Below are positions 1 through 9,694 of a stretch of DNA of 64,000 nucleotides, piece by piece. Each line of letters starts with the position of its first letter. Positions within the stretch are counted from its first letter, which is position 1. The stretch is from assembly GCF_024362695.1 (NCBI RefSeq), contig NC_065404.1, positions 14,734,604-14,798,603 of the forward strand. The letters run 5' to 3'. The position numbers were made by a program, and so were the translations under genes. This DNA is from Pectinophora gossypiella. Its lineage: Eukaryota; Arthropoda; Insecta; Lepidoptera; Gelechiidae. The notes under the pieces are model-generated. The model was not told the origin of the DNA. It saw nothing but the letters and a program-made list of their open reading frames with translations, and did not search any database.

Positions 1-96
1 TGCATTGCCGTACCGATGGCTCCCATCCTCGCCTCTGCAACCGTTGAGGTCTTCACCCGTATCCCTGGGCAAGGGTTCTACGTTATAAAGTATTAT
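1..96 (-). mobile_element. LINE-III 3' region fragment
   Basis: The stretch around TGCATTGCCGTACCGATGG also occurs at 34125-34220 and 45618-45705. In those copies it lies in the 3' part of a LINE whose coding end reads LHRQERGS on the minus strand. Only the window edge is seen here, so this copy is partial. Confidence 0.6.
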
Positions 97-111
97 TTGC
101 ATCATATCTAT

Positions 112-413
112 CTACGGACACACTTTTTTTCTTTTTTTTTTGACGTGACTTATTGTAGATTTGCCGCAGATGGCATTAACTATTTGGCCGGACAAATGGG
201 GAGCGCTGAAGGCTCTCACCCGGTACAACGTTTAAGACAACAGGCCTGAAGGTGCCCAGTTGGGCGCGAACCTCGGCTCAGGGCGTCGTCTGAGAGGAAA
301 AATATTTGAAAGAATTAATCGACCCTAGTGGGTCGATAGCGATAAGCGCTGAATGAGGGAAATCGTCGACCACGCCGGCGGGGTCGGTATCGGGGCTCAA
401 CCTACGGACACAC
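112..413 (-). mobile_element. P element, near-complete copy with 12-bp target duplication
   Basis: A unit of about 278 bp (124-401) lies between two copies of CTACGGACACAC (112-123 and 402-413). Read on the minus strand it begins near CCCCGATACCGACC and ends in TCACGTCA followed by an A-rich tail, seen as the T-run at 124-142 interrupted by one C. The target duplication and A tail are those of a target-primed retroposon. No ORF or recognisable tRNA head is present, so it may be a SINE or a constantly truncated LINE 3' end. Confidence 0.8.
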
Positions 414-1300
414 ACGATCACGTTCCTATGTGATTTTAGTTAGCTAAATTTCGTAATAGACACGCTAGTTTCAATCAAGGTAAAAATATGTCTCAATTTT
501 TACATTTTAAATACGAATTTGTCAAAATGTGATTTTTCAAAATGGCGCTTAGTTTTTTTACTTTAAGGCGACGATATTTTTATTTTTTATTTCATTTTAT
601 TTGGGACAACAACAGTCTTTTATCTTATTGTATAATGTATAGTTTCATTTACAATATGTAAGACGAATTACAGCTATCCACATATTACATAGTAAAATAT
701 AAAGAGGATGCCAAAGAAAAAAAAGAAGAAACAGTGTGTGTGTGTGTGTGTGTGTGTGTTTATGTATGTCAATACCACACAACAGTCCGTATCACTTTAT
801 AATACATATATACCTAGAAACCATTTCAAAATTGAGTAGGTAAATATGTACACCCAAGATCACGCCACGTTTCACCATCTCATGCTCAGGATAATCCAAA
901 AAAAAGCCACGCATTGTTTTCCTTGTGTCAACATAAACAGCTTTCGAACACATCAAAGCGTGTGGCATCAAAGAATTTTGCGGTTTCACAGGAATTCCGA
1001 CCCATAGGCGAAATTTAAGAGGGCACGATTCCGAATTTTCGAGTGCCTGATATTAATTTTACGGCAACGCGAGAGTTATATTTCTTTTTGGGTCACAGTG
1101 CTCGAAAGGGTCGAATAAATGGGTCTTCCACTGTCTATCTTTTATCTCCTGGCCAAAAGTGAAAATGAGAGATTCCGGTTTTAATATGACAGTCTGAAAT
1201 ATGACACTTAAATTCTATCATAGAATAATACCAGGATCAAAAGGAAATGTAACGCATATTTCGAGTGAAGTGATGAGTATGAATATGGACGGATATAGAA
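414..1300. other. No gene seen; weak repeats and a GT microsatellite
   Basis: The part at 416-580 is loosely related to 24595-24690 and 52650-52840 (a GTGATTTTTC motif near TAAGGCGACGAT or TAAGGCAACC). A (GT)n run lies at about 735-760. The remaining open frames are short and unconvincing. Confidence 0.6.
735..760. repeat. (GT)n microsatellite
   Basis: About twelve uninterrupted GT units in AT-rich surroundings. Confidence 0.9.
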
Positions 1301-1620
1301 GAATCAGAATCGTTTATTCAACGTAATTATCATGGATAAACTTGTTGAAGGTCAATGTAACATTTTTGAATTTACGTCATTTCGCAAGGTGTTATGGCTG
1401 AGGAGAAGAAATGACAAGAAACTGCAACAGCAACACATCTTTTAAATCAATGAGGGTACATTACAAGTTATTTAATAACTAGAGGAACACATTCAATACC
1501 AGACATTTTTATCATTTAGGTAATGATTAATCTTATAATAAGCTTTTTTACGTAAAGTAAGCTTCACATGAGCTTTAAATTTATTTTCTGACAAACTGGG
1601 GACGATCTGAAGTTGGGGAC
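1301..1620 (-). mobile_element. LINE-NKF 3' end with C-terminal ORF remnant
   Basis: On the minus strand the sequence encodes LSENKFKAHVKLTLRKKAYY followed by KINHYLNDKNVWY and a stop. I read this as the extreme C-terminus of a CR1/Jockey-group reverse-transcriptase ORF. The 3' untranslated part follows and ends at about 1301 near GAATAAACGATTCTG. The same element occurs at 14055-14735 and 39440-40190. The ORF is cut off upstream of SLSEN, where the sequence leaves the family. Clade assignment is inference. Confidence 0.75.
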
Positions 1621-1729
1621 GACCCAAAAAAGTGTGGATGCATTGTGTGAATAAGGGTATGTGTGTAAAAGGTGTGTGTTCACACACTGACATGGCGACT
1701 GACAGAGATGGATGGAAGAGGAATACACA

Positions 1730-1830
1730 AACTGTTTGAGATTTACGCGGTTATTATCATAATTAAAACACATAATACTGAGTTCTTAACACGTTAAAAT
1801 CAGGGATATGAGACTCCCACATGAATTTAA
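1730..1830 (+). mobile_element. MITE-CGG fragment
   Basis: It carries ATTAAAACACATAATA, a TTCTTAACACG variant and CAGGGATATGAGACTCCC. These are shared with the fuller inverted-repeat copies at 43270-43420 and 60571-60780. Confidence 0.6.
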
Positions 1831-1839
1831 CGTTTAGGA

Positions 1840-2000
1840 ATACATGCTGTGCCGACTCCACTTAGTGTGGGATAAGGGCAGGAGGATGATGATAGAACGG
1901 CAATACTCCGCCCCGCACCTATTCGTATCGGTAGCCGAGCTAGATTTACCTCACCCCCTCTGGGTTTTACTTTCGACAGATATATTTAATAGATGTGTTT
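1840..2000 (-). mobile_element. Unit C repeat
   Basis: GATGATGATAGAACGGCAA, followed by GAGCTAGATTTACCTCACC, recurs in whole or part at 26515-26665, 39280-39365 and 43430-43600, and in reverse at 29325-29525 and 30430-30660. Class is unknown. Confidence 0.55.
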
Positions 2001-2029
2001 AAATAACTAATAGTTTCTTGAATCTGTGA

Positions 2030-2195
2030 TAGCTCTTTGGAAACCGCGTGACTTACGTCGAAGTGTCTAAAGTTTGAATCCCGGTTCGAGCTCTAAACCA
2101 CAGAATTCGACTGTATGAATTCATTAGCTCGGGGCAATAGGCTCGCCCCCTATTACATGGGACTTAAACATAGCTGACGAGCAATGGATGTATTT
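2030..2195 (+). mobile_element. SINE-E copy
   Basis: A GTGACTTACGTCG start is followed by GTTCGAGCTC and then GGCAATAGGCTCGC and GGGACTTAAACATAGC. It matches the copies at 47705-47885 and 56635-57175. The GTTCGAATCC of the 47.7-kb copy resembles a pol III B box, so I class it as a degenerate tRNA-like SINE. Confidence 0.6.
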
Positions 2196-2221
2196 AGTAT
2201 ACACATTTGCGTGCTCTATTT

Positions 2222-2660
2222 ATTATATTATTCATACAAGAATCTTGTTCTTCTACAGACAATTAAATATTGAGGTTTTCGTAATACGCGCAACTGTGTG
2301 TGTGACGTCTGTGGCTACTACAATAATTGGGGAGGTGAGGTAAACCTAGCATAGCATCATCTTCTTAGCATTATCCCGTTTTTCACAGGGTCCGCTTACC
2401 TAACCTCAAGATTTGACAGGTCCGCTTTTTTAGAGAAGCAACTGCCTGACCTTCCAACCTGCGAAGGGAAAACCAGCCCGATATAAGTTAGGTCACATAC
2501 CTCCGAAATGCATTTAACGCTAACAAGAGATAATCCTTTATGATCCAAACATGAATTCGAAAATAATTGGTTTATGCCTATGCTGTGATTCGAACCTGCG
2601 CCCTCAAACTGAGAGTCAATCGTTCTACTAACTGTGCTACCACGGCTCTTCTATTAGTGT
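2222..2660 (-). mobile_element. SINE-B with attached unit-C-like tail
   Basis: On the minus strand the copy starts with a tRNA-like head (B-box-like GATTCGAA at about 2595) and runs through the GGAGGTATGTGACCTAACTT region. It then continues through GATGATG into a tail containing CTAGGTTTACCTCACC. It is collinear with 12468-12935 and 9695-10170. The A-box side of the head (GAGCCGTGGTAGCACAGTTA) is only mildly changed from the other copies. Confidence 0.8.
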
Positions 2661-2664
2661 TATT

Positions 2665-2980
2665 ATGGTATACGTACCTAATACTCAGCTTAACAAATCT
2701 CCGCACTGGTGAAGTTTGGGTCTTGGGTTTAGAGGGCCAAGTAGGCATAACGCTTTAAGGTTTCGGATCACGGAAGGGGCAGATATTAATTTCCAGAAAT
2801 GCACACGTTCACGAATGGCAAACCTTGAGTTATGGGCATTCTACGTGCCATTTATATGTGGTAATGGCCCAAAAATGGTTGCCTTGAACAAATGGGAGCG
2901 GCGGATTTCAATCCCAGTGAAATGATATAAGTGGAATAAACATATTGCATTTTTGATGGGGTTTCAACAGATATATGGTC
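2665..2980. other. No gene or repeat recognised
   Basis: The short open frames lack any recognisable domain. No second copy of this stretch was noticed in the window. Confidence 0.5.
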
Positions 2981-2984
2981 GAAT

Positions 2985-3110
2985 ATACATACCGAGTGTT
3001 AGAGTAGAGATGATTCAGCTCATGATTCTGAGTTAATGTCAAGTGGAAATTCCGTTGAAGTATGGGACTGAAAATTTAAAATAAAAATACATTAACACAT
3101 TCTTGAGTTT
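2985..3110 (+). mobile_element. MITE-TA, left half only
   Basis: GTGTTAGAGTAGAGATGATTC, then ATGATTCTGAGTTAATGTC, matches the left arm of the palindromic MITE-TA at 50269-50468. The right arm is missing or too diverged to see. Confidence 0.55.
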
Positions 3111-3124
3111 TGCTTGCCATACAT

Positions 3125-3200
3125 AAACATAAACTGCCTATATACGTCCCACTGCTGGACACAGGCCTCCCCTCAATCAACCGGAGGGCCATAACCTAAA
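3125..3200 (-). mobile_element. SINE-A tail fragment (GTGCCCAGCAGTGGGACG type)
   Basis: On the minus strand it carries CTCCGGTTGATTGAGGGGAG, then a copy of the tail hairpin and GTATATAGGCAGTTTATG. It is the 3' end of the SINE-A subtype seen complete at 56782-57110. Confidence 0.75.
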
Positions 3201-3394
3201 AAAATACGCCGTAACTTCGCAATGCCGACTATTTTCGCCGGAATTCCTATAAAGTTAGTCGTTGACAGTGAACTATTGTTGTACCAATCGATTATTCCAC
3301 CCGCATCCACACAGTATTTATACGAGAAAAAATGTTCGTCCGTTCGTCCATTAATAACGAAACTGTAAGTGTGAAAGCTTTGTAAATACAGACA

Positions 3395-3600
3395 TACATA
3401 AACTCACGCCTATTTTCCACCGGGGTAAGCAGAGACTTACAACGTGTCTTATAAGGTAGTGAAGGAATTGATCTTTGATAGACAAGAATGGAGAATGCTA
3501 CACCACCGACAAGAGCGTGGCTCTTAAATGAGTGATGATGAATTAGAGACTATGGAATTCCATTTGCTTTGGTCCTTCAATCGTTTCATACACGCACACT
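3395..3600. mobile_element. RTE-II and LINE-III 3' end fragments side by side
   Basis: Minus-strand RTE-II pieces (CACGCCTATTTTCCACCGGGG at 3405-3430; ATGGAATTCCATTTGC near 3550) flank a plus-strand LINE-III end at 3485-3540. The LINE-III end reads AATGGAGAATGCTACAC and then GAGCGTGGCTCTTAAATGAG with a GATGATGA tail. It keeps the LINE-III tail unbroken, unlike the copy split by SINE-A at 5786-6170. Confidence 0.65.
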
Positions 3601-3790
3601 GGTCTAACCCAAACCACCACCGGACTTGCCAAAGAGTTATTAATTTATCACAAGTGCAGATTTTACTAGCGCAGTTGGATCTACCATTATAGACGGCGAT
3701 ACGGCTTGGTGAGTTGTGTTGAACTTAGTTCAACTTGCGCTGGATTTACCTCTGACTAACCCAATTGCAGGCAGCAGGGCGAAGTTTTAA
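3600..3790 (+). mobile_element. R22 repeat copy
   Basis: It shares ACTTGCCAAAGAGTTATTAA, GACGGCGATACGGCT and CTCTGACTAACCCAATTG with about nine other copies. Intact copies end in TTATGTTATG, like SINE-A. The family is unclassified. Confidence 0.6.
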
Positions 3791-3935
3791 GCGGTGACGC
3801 TCCGCTCCTTCACATTCATCAATCGTTTCATACACGCACCCCTATTTAGAGTAGATCTTACTGAACTTATTTTAAGGACATCTCCAATTTGGTCAATGTA
3901 CGTCCTTCTAGGAAACTAAGCTTGGTTTTCATTTC
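3790..3935 (-). mobile_element. RTE-II C-terminal coding fragment
   Basis: On the minus strand the degraded reading frame covers the DQIGDVLK..VRSTLN..ACMKRLMNV part of the RTE-II ORF end, which is clearer at 54785-55025 and 60090-60365. Frame breaks make it a dead remnant. Confidence 0.7.
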
Positions 3936-4850
3936 ACCAAGCTTTGTGATTTTACGATTCAGAGGAAAAGTAATTTGTAACATTTCTGGTAGACAAATGG
4001 AGGGAAATATGAGAAATATTGTTTACTTAGAATGAAATACTGATTCTTATTTTGACAGTGATATCTGTCTATATCATGATATATGATGTGTCGTTTCCGT
4101 AAAAGGCGCAAAAGTTATGTGAAAAGAGCTTTTTTACCTAGCCTTTTGGCACATAAGATAGTACAAAAATAAAAGATGCATATGTCTACATCCATGAAAT
4201 TAAAAGGTTAAGCGAAGGCTACTCTGTACAGCGCCATCTATATATTTTTTGGGGAACGTTACCTGGAATGTCCCTCATTATAATGACGATTATAAGTTAT
4301 AGCTTTAATTAACTTTTTACCATCAACTATTCTTTTTCAAACAAACAAAATCAATCGCCAAATCTTTTCAAACCCTCCAAGATCTATTAACAAAGGCTTT
4401 GGCAAATAATAGACTTAACTAATTTCCTGAAAACTATCCCAGCTGACTTTTTGCAGTCATTAGTTTCAACTTCCCTTAGCTTGGCAGGTTTCTTTCGTCT
4501 TTGACTGTCCCCGATGGCTTGAAGAAGTTTCACACTTCATTCTCGAGTTTGGTAGTGGTAGAAGATTACATTTCAGCAAATTCCATTAGCATAGTTTCAA
4601 GTGTTTACTATGTGGTGTATGTGAAGTTGATCGATTACTAGTTCAATTGTTTTTTTGTAGTATGGCTTCTTGGCCGATTACTTAACCTTAGCGTTTCGTA
4701 GATGCCTGAACATTATCTTTTCAAATTATTTTTATTCAAAACTCTGGACTAGAAGTGAATGGGAAATGTAGAGCAAGTTCAGCTGGTGATTTTCCCGCGT
4801 ATATATATCTATAAATTTATTGATGTTTTGTGTCATTTTCAATGTGATGT
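3936..4850. other. No gene recognised
   Basis: AT-rich sequence. A short piece around CGCCATCTATATATTTT (about 4230) is loosely shared with about 24510. No coding signal or structured repeat was seen. Confidence 0.5.
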
Positions 4851-4955
4851 TCTCTTGTGTGGGTTGTGACTGTGAGATCAACAACTGATCTCATCAACCC
4901 TGGTGTCAGGGTTTTAGAGTCTAACATGATGGACCATTGACCAACAGTCACCGGT
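4850..4955 (-). mobile_element. SINE-A tail fragment (ACCCTGACACCAGGGTT type)
   Basis: TCATCAACCCTGGTGTCAGGG is the reverse complement of the long tail found on the SINE-A copies at 8980-9282 and 26051-26360. Confidence 0.6.
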
Positions 4956-5505
4956 TGATCTTCGGCATGAAAAACTCGTATTAAGCTGCAACTTTCACGA
5001 TGTACTCCCGTTGACGAAATGTAGTCTATCTCAAAATACTCTTCTAATATTTAATATTTGTCAACGTTGATTGCGATGTTCCTATCTTTGCGAAAAAGTA
5101 GTTAATCTTCTTCTTCCTCTTCTCAAGCCTCACGATAGAAGAAGTACCTAGTCAATGCCATCTGAGGCAAACCACAAGGAGTTACCTCAAAAAAAGGTTC
5201 CTATCCGCGCTTTAACAGTACAAATCCTTCTCTAAACAACTTGGCTTTGCCAGGAGGCTAATAATAACAAAATCAATCACTTAAGAATGACTTATAATAA
5301 AGTTTCCTGCTTTCTACTAACATTCCTGCAAAATACTGCCGTAAAATGAAGCCATTGCAGCTCACTTCGTTTCGAAAATACTTTCGGCTCGAAGCGTCAA
5401 AACAATTTAAACCACTGAACTGTAAATTAATGTTTGCACAATGTGAATCGTCTCACGAATGATGGATGTTCTTGACTGATTCGAGTTTAGGGTGCTTCGG
5501 CACTT
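4956..5505. other. No gene or repeat recognised
   Basis: No long frame, inverted repeat or window-internal duplicate was noticed. Confidence 0.5.
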
Positions 5506-5507
5506 AG

Positions 5508-5640
5508 TTGTTTATTTTTCGGTGTAAGCAGAGACTATGGTTTCCCATTTGCTTTCACCCTGACATACTTTTCTAGCTTCCTCCACATTTATGTCATTAA
5601 TCAATCGTTTCATACTCGCGCACCGGTTCAAAGTAAGCTG
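5508..5640 (-). mobile_element. RTE-II 3' fragment
   Basis: GGTGTAAGCAGAGACTATGG, CTTCCTCCACATTTATG and AATCGTTTCATACTCGC match the minus strand of the RTE-II end. The reading frame is degenerate. Confidence 0.65.
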
Positions 5641-5785
5641 TCTCTAGAATTTTTGGTGTATTGTATTTTTTTTTAATCAATTTGGTTTCATCGTCATAAT
5701 CGATAGCTCTGCTGTTAGACAAGGCATTAGGAAGTTATCATTCGACAAGCAATAGTTGCTGAGTTAAGTCCCATAATATATATAA

Positions 5786-6170
5786 CACACATGGAGAACG
5801 CTACACGGTCAAGAGCGTGGCTCTTAAATCTTTTTCTTTCGTGTGGCTTGTGAGGTGGAACCAACCTCATCAACCCTGGCATCAGAGTTACTCTTGAACC
5901 GCCAAAGGCCCCTGACATGGCTCATGTAACGACTACTTACATCAGTATGTAGTAGCCGGGACCAACGGCTTAATGTGCCTTCCGAAGCACGGATCATCTT
6001 TCGTTTGGACAATCAGGTGATCAGCATGTATTGTCCTAACCAAACTAGAGACCACAAAGTAAGTTTTGTGATATGTCCCCACCGAGAATCGAACACAGGA
6101 CCTCCGGATCGTGAGCCCAACGCTCAACCACTTGACCATGGAGGTCTTTAAATGAGTGATGATGAAGATT
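5786..6170 (+). mobile_element. LINE-III 3' end split by a SINE-A insertion
   Basis: The left piece (5786-5829) ends GAGCGTGGCTCTTAAAT. The right piece (about 6145-6170) resumes CTTTAAATGAGTGATGATG. The uninterrupted arrangement is present at 3510-3540. The repeated TCT(T)TAAAT on both sides is the likely target duplication, with one base of slippage. Confidence 0.75.
5830..6144 (-). mobile_element. SINE-A, full-length type with long tail
   Basis: On the minus strand the order is: tRNA-like head with A-box-like TGGTCAAGTGG and B-box-like GTTCGATTC; GTTTGGTTAGGACAATACA; the central domain CCGTGCTTCGGAAGGCAC; and the tail ending in the CCTCACAAGCCACACG region. The head resembles a tRNA but has lost a foldable cloverleaf. 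It sits inside a LINE-III tail, so it is younger than that LINE. Confidence 0.8.
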
Positions 6171-6174
6171 CTGT

Positions 6175-6463
6175 ACTAGGTTATTGTATATTAGGGGATT
6201 GACATAATAAATTCATTTCTGTATTTTCTGTCGAGGTATACAGAATTACTGGTCACAAGAAGATAACTTGGTATGACATAGGTTTTCCTCTTTTACCTTT
6301 CCTTCTTGGCTTGCGGGCGGGTCTACTCTCTCCTATAGGAAATCTGAAACTACTCTTAAGCAGATATTTTTTTAATATTTTGTATCATTTGTAGTGAACT
6401 AAATATATACTTCTGCAAAGGAAGTCTAATCATGATATGGGTATTGTATTATTGCGTATAAAT
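6175..6463. other. No gene recognised
   Basis: AT-rich single-copy-looking sequence. Confidence 0.5.
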
Positions 6464-6784
6464 AAACCACATGGTCATGGTCGAGGAGCTCGGTGGCGCA
6501 GCGGTTAACGCGCTCGGTCTGCGATTGTTGAAGTAAAGCAACTTTCGCAAAGGCCGGTCATAGGATGGGTGACCACAAAAAAAAAGTTTTCATCTCGAGC
6601 TCCTCCGTGCTTCGGAAGACACGTTAAGCCGTTGGTTCCGGCTGCATTAGCAGTCGTTAATAACCATCAATCCGCACTGGGCTCGCGTGATGGTTTAAGG
6701 CCCGATCTCCCTATCCATCCATAGGGAAGGCCCGTGCCCCAGCAGTGGGGACGTTAATGGGCTGATGATGATGAAACCACATGG
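6464..6784 (+). mobile_element. SINE-5S: tRNA-like start fused to a 5S rRNA promoter block
   Basis: The element (6475-6773) lies between 11-bp duplications AAACCACATGG (6464-6474 and 6774-6784). Its start, GGTGGCGCAGCGGTTAACG, resembles a tRNA A box. Positions 6530-6574 match the internal control region of 5S rRNA: GAAGTAAAGCAAC, then CCGGTCA, then GGATGGGTGACC. Next comes the central domain also found in SINE-A (CCGTGCTTCGGAAG), a body ending with the hairpin CCCCAGCAGTGGGG (6737-6750), and a GATGATGATG tail. The tail and hairpin match the RTE-I 3' end, which suggests RTE-dependent copying. The 5S match is what I see; promoter activity is inference. Confidence 0.85.
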
Positions 6785-7080
6785 CATCAGTTAAGTTCAC
6801 AATCCAGCCGTATCAAGACTGTAAACGCGTAGTGTACGAACACCCTTATAGCGACACTTCCACCTAGTTCAGTGACGCTTTTATGTTAAGAACAATAACG
6901 GTATCAAAGACAATAAACTCACGAAGTAACGAGCCTATAATTTTGTAGCAATTTCAAACTTGGATGAGCTGACGACGGATAACTTCGTTCTTTGGTAGGG
7001 CCTGAGTTATTGATAAATTACTATTAGGTAAGTTGTTTAATATTAGGTTTTTCAATTAGTTTTTTCCTCTTTATTTGTGT
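6785..7080. other. No gene recognised
   Basis: No repeat family or coding region was identified between SINE-5S and the foldback element. Confidence 0.5.
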
Positions 7081-7804
7081 TATCAAACGTGAGCGTCAGA
7101 ATCGCTGGTTGTCTGAACCGTTGCCCAATGAGAGTTGATTCAAGAATTGCTACACATTTGCTTATATTTGCTACATAGTTTAGATAATTGCTACATATGA
7201 TATATATTTCGAAACAAGATTTTTTTTTTGACCAGCCATACTGACGTTTGGTTAGCTGGTGGCCTCCTAGTTTAAGATCAAGCATACGGAGTTTTCCAAA
7301 ATGTGTTGTGCCTATAATTGCTACATATTTACTTCATTTATATATTTTAGTTGTAGCCTTATACGTACATTAAATAAAAAGACAGCTTACATTCGGTTGC
7401 CAGAGCCTAAAAATATTGTTCAGCTTGCGCTGCATAATTAGGTATTTGCCTTTATAATTTTGTCAGGCACTTTTTCCTTGGACAAATTCAAATTAAAGCT
7501 GTCTTTTTATTTAATGTACGTATAAGGCTACAACTAAAATATATAAATGAAGTAAATATGTAGCAATTATAGGCACAACACGTTTTGGCTAACTCCGTAT
7601 GCTTGACCTTAAACTAGGAGGCCACCAGCTAACCAAACGTCAGTATGGCTGGTCAAAAAAGAAAATCTTATTTCGAAATATATATCATATGTAGCAATTA
7701 TCTAAACTATGTAGCAAATATAAGCAAATATGTAGCAATTCTTGAATCAACTCTCATTGGGCAACGGTTCAGACAACCAGCGATTCTGACGCTCACTATC
7801 AAAC
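7081..7804. mobile_element. Foldback DNA element, 8-bp TSD, ~300-bp inverted arms
   Basis: The left arm (7089-7388) and right arm (7496-7796) are near-perfect reverse complements with only scattered differences, separated by a 107-bp spacer. The outer ends are GTGAGCGTCAGAATCGCTGG and its complement. Both sides are flanked by TATCAAAC (7081-7088 and 7797-7804), an 8-bp target duplication. Each arm holds several ATGTAGCAA-type repeats. There is no transposase, so it is non-autonomous. An 8-bp duplication is usual for hAT-like elements but also occurs in others. Apparent ORFs in both arms are mirror images and not evidence of a gene. Confidence 0.9.
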
Positions 7805-7869
7805 AGTACTCGTATCACATTAAAGAATTGTTACATGTAGTTGCTGGTTAGGTAAGGAAAACATTTTTT

Positions 7870-7950
7870 TTAGTACATACATACACGCCTATTTCCCACC
7901 TGGGTAAGCATAATTTTTTCAGGGTAAAGACTATAGAATTCAATTTTTAA
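7870..7950 (-). mobile_element. RTE-II 3' terminal scrap
   Basis: CACGCCTATTTCCCACCTGG followed by GTAAGCA matches the end of RTE-II on the minus strand. Confidence 0.5.
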
Positions 7951-7999
7951 ATTATTTTTTAGATTTTTTTTATACTTAAATACTATTCCTACATATATA

Positions 8000-8198
8000 C
8001 AATGTGTTAGTTCGGTTCGGACCAAGATTCTGAGTCGATATCAAGTGGAATTTTCTTCGCAAAAGTATGGAACTCAAAATAATTAAAGAAAACACTAAAA
8101 TCATGAATTTTTCGAACGGAATTTCTACTTGATATCAACTCAGAATCATGGTCTGAATCATTCCCCATAGTAGTTATTACGATGTCACTAACACCCTG
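8000..8198 (+). mobile_element. MITE-TA, complete palindromic copy
   Basis: A unit of about 199 bp. The right end is GATGTCACTAACACCCTG followed by TA; the left end is a mutated version (TA then CAATGTGTTAG). Internal arms share GATTCTGAGT and GATATCAAGTGGAATTT with their complement. Same family as 50269-50468 and 63468-63661. TA flanks are typical of Tc1/mariner-derived MITEs. Confidence 0.8.
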
Positions 8199-8213
8199 TA
8201 CTTCAGCAGACAT

Positions 8214-8978
8214 ACAAGATTTTATCCATAATCTTCAGTGGGATAGGCAGATTTAGGAATCAGCCAATCTGAAAGGTGGAAAGATGGAATCGATTTTAAA
8301 AAGCAACGGTGAAAGTATGTAACGCATCAATCCCATTCCTTAAAACGTAGAAGCGGTTTCCCAACTCCTCTTTTGGCGGTTGACGCAGTCCTAAGAAGGA
8401 CTGTGTCTTAAGAAGGACAGTTCCAAGAAGGACTGCGTCTTAAGAAGGAGTCCTAAGCGGGAGTGCGTGTTTCCCCTTCACGAGTTGGAAAGTCAGACAG
8501 GCAGGCCGAGTAAGCGGACTCTGTGAAAAGAACGTACACACGCTTAGAAAGAGTTCTTGGAAAATTTTAGAGGTTCCACATAAATAAAGTCAAGAGTGTA
8601 GAACAGGTAGTAAACTTGTACAATTATAATGTAAGTGCAGTTTTCCGAAGCGATTCAGTGTTAAAAGCGTTACCCACGTGTTAGCAATTTGTTTAAGCGA
8701 GTTACAGCCCGACTGAGGCTAGGTATAGTATGAAATAGGTATATCGTCTGAAATGCATAGAGCAGAGGAATACATAGAGACGGTTTAAGTTCTATGTATA
8801 AGAACATCGTATTACAAGCTTACCATTATTGGATTAGAGATTTCTTTTCACTAGTTTTGAGATATTAGTGTGTTTGAGATTAGTGACGGTTCTGGCAGAC
8901 ACCAACTTGAAATTGCCTTTTAGCAATAAGATCGCCGATTGTATTTCTGTTGAGACAGAAATATGCGATGAATATGAG
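8214..8978. other. No gene; short direct repeats and a decayed SINE-B piece
   Basis: Positions 8390-8450 contain four imperfect copies of an AAGAAGGACTGCGTCTT-like motif. Positions 8478-8535 (ACGAGTTGGAAAGTCAGACA, then GTAAGCGGACTCTGTGAAAA) are a decayed SINE-B body. Nothing else was recognised. Confidence 0.5.
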
Positions 8979-8979
8979 T

Positions 8980-9282
8980 ATGTGGTCCAGTGGTTGAGCG
9001 TTGAGCTCACGATCCGGAGGTCCCGGGTTCGAATCCCGGTGGGGACATATCACAAAAATCATCTTTGTGATCCCCAGTTTGGTTAGGACATTAGAGGCTG
9101 ATCACCTGATTGTCTGAAAGTAAGATGATCCGTGCTTTTGAAGGCACGTTAAGTCGGTGATCCCGGTTACTACTTACTGATGTAAGTGAGTAATCGTTAC
9201 GTGAGCCAAGTCGGGGGCCTTTGGCGGCTCTATAATAACCCTGACACCAGGGTTATTATCCTAACTCGTAACCCACATGATA
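8980..9282 (+). mobile_element. SINE-A, long-tail type
   Basis: The head has GTGGTCCAGTGG (A box) and GGTTCGAATCC (B box). It is followed by CAGTTTGGTTAGGACATTA, the central domain, and the tail ending AACCCACATGATAGGAG. The order is intact. It has diverged from the 26-kb and 37-kb copies by scattered substitutions. Confidence 0.85.
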
Positions 9283-9289
9283 GGAGGGG

Positions 9290-9690
9290 GATTTGTCGTA
9301 TTTTTATGTTATTATATTTGTGCATTTGTGTTTGGTCGTATTATAATTTTAACTGATTAGGCACTTTTTAAGTAGCTCTGCCTCTGTCTTGCACTATCAT
9401 AAGTGAAGGACAACATTCCTATTAGAACTTTCAAACTGACAGAATTTGAAAGTAGCAAGATTTTTTTACTAGAAGTAGCAGTATAAGCAGCTTAGATAAT
9501 GGTGGCACTTAAATTAGATTTTACAAAACCAACAGCACCGTTTTATAATTAAAGTGACTTGGGAAACTTATTAACACAAGACGATGCAAGTAAACTCTGC
9601 GCCATAATCCCATCAGGGACAAGATATGTAAATTTTCATTACTCTGTGATCATAAAACGTTTCCCCTCATATTTTACTGGGAGCGGAAGC
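9290..9690. other. No gene recognised
   Basis: An open frame from 9559 runs straight into SINE-B, so it is not considered a gene. Confidence 0.5.
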
Positions 9691-9694
9691 TATG

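Noticed and set aside
6530..6574. 5S rRNA gene
   Set aside because: Only the internal control region is present; the outer stems of 5S rRNA are missing and the block is part of a repeated SINE.
7052..7851. Two similar ~70-codon frames encoding the same peptide on opposite strands
   Set aside because: They are mirror images produced by the foldback arms and give no independent evidence of coding.
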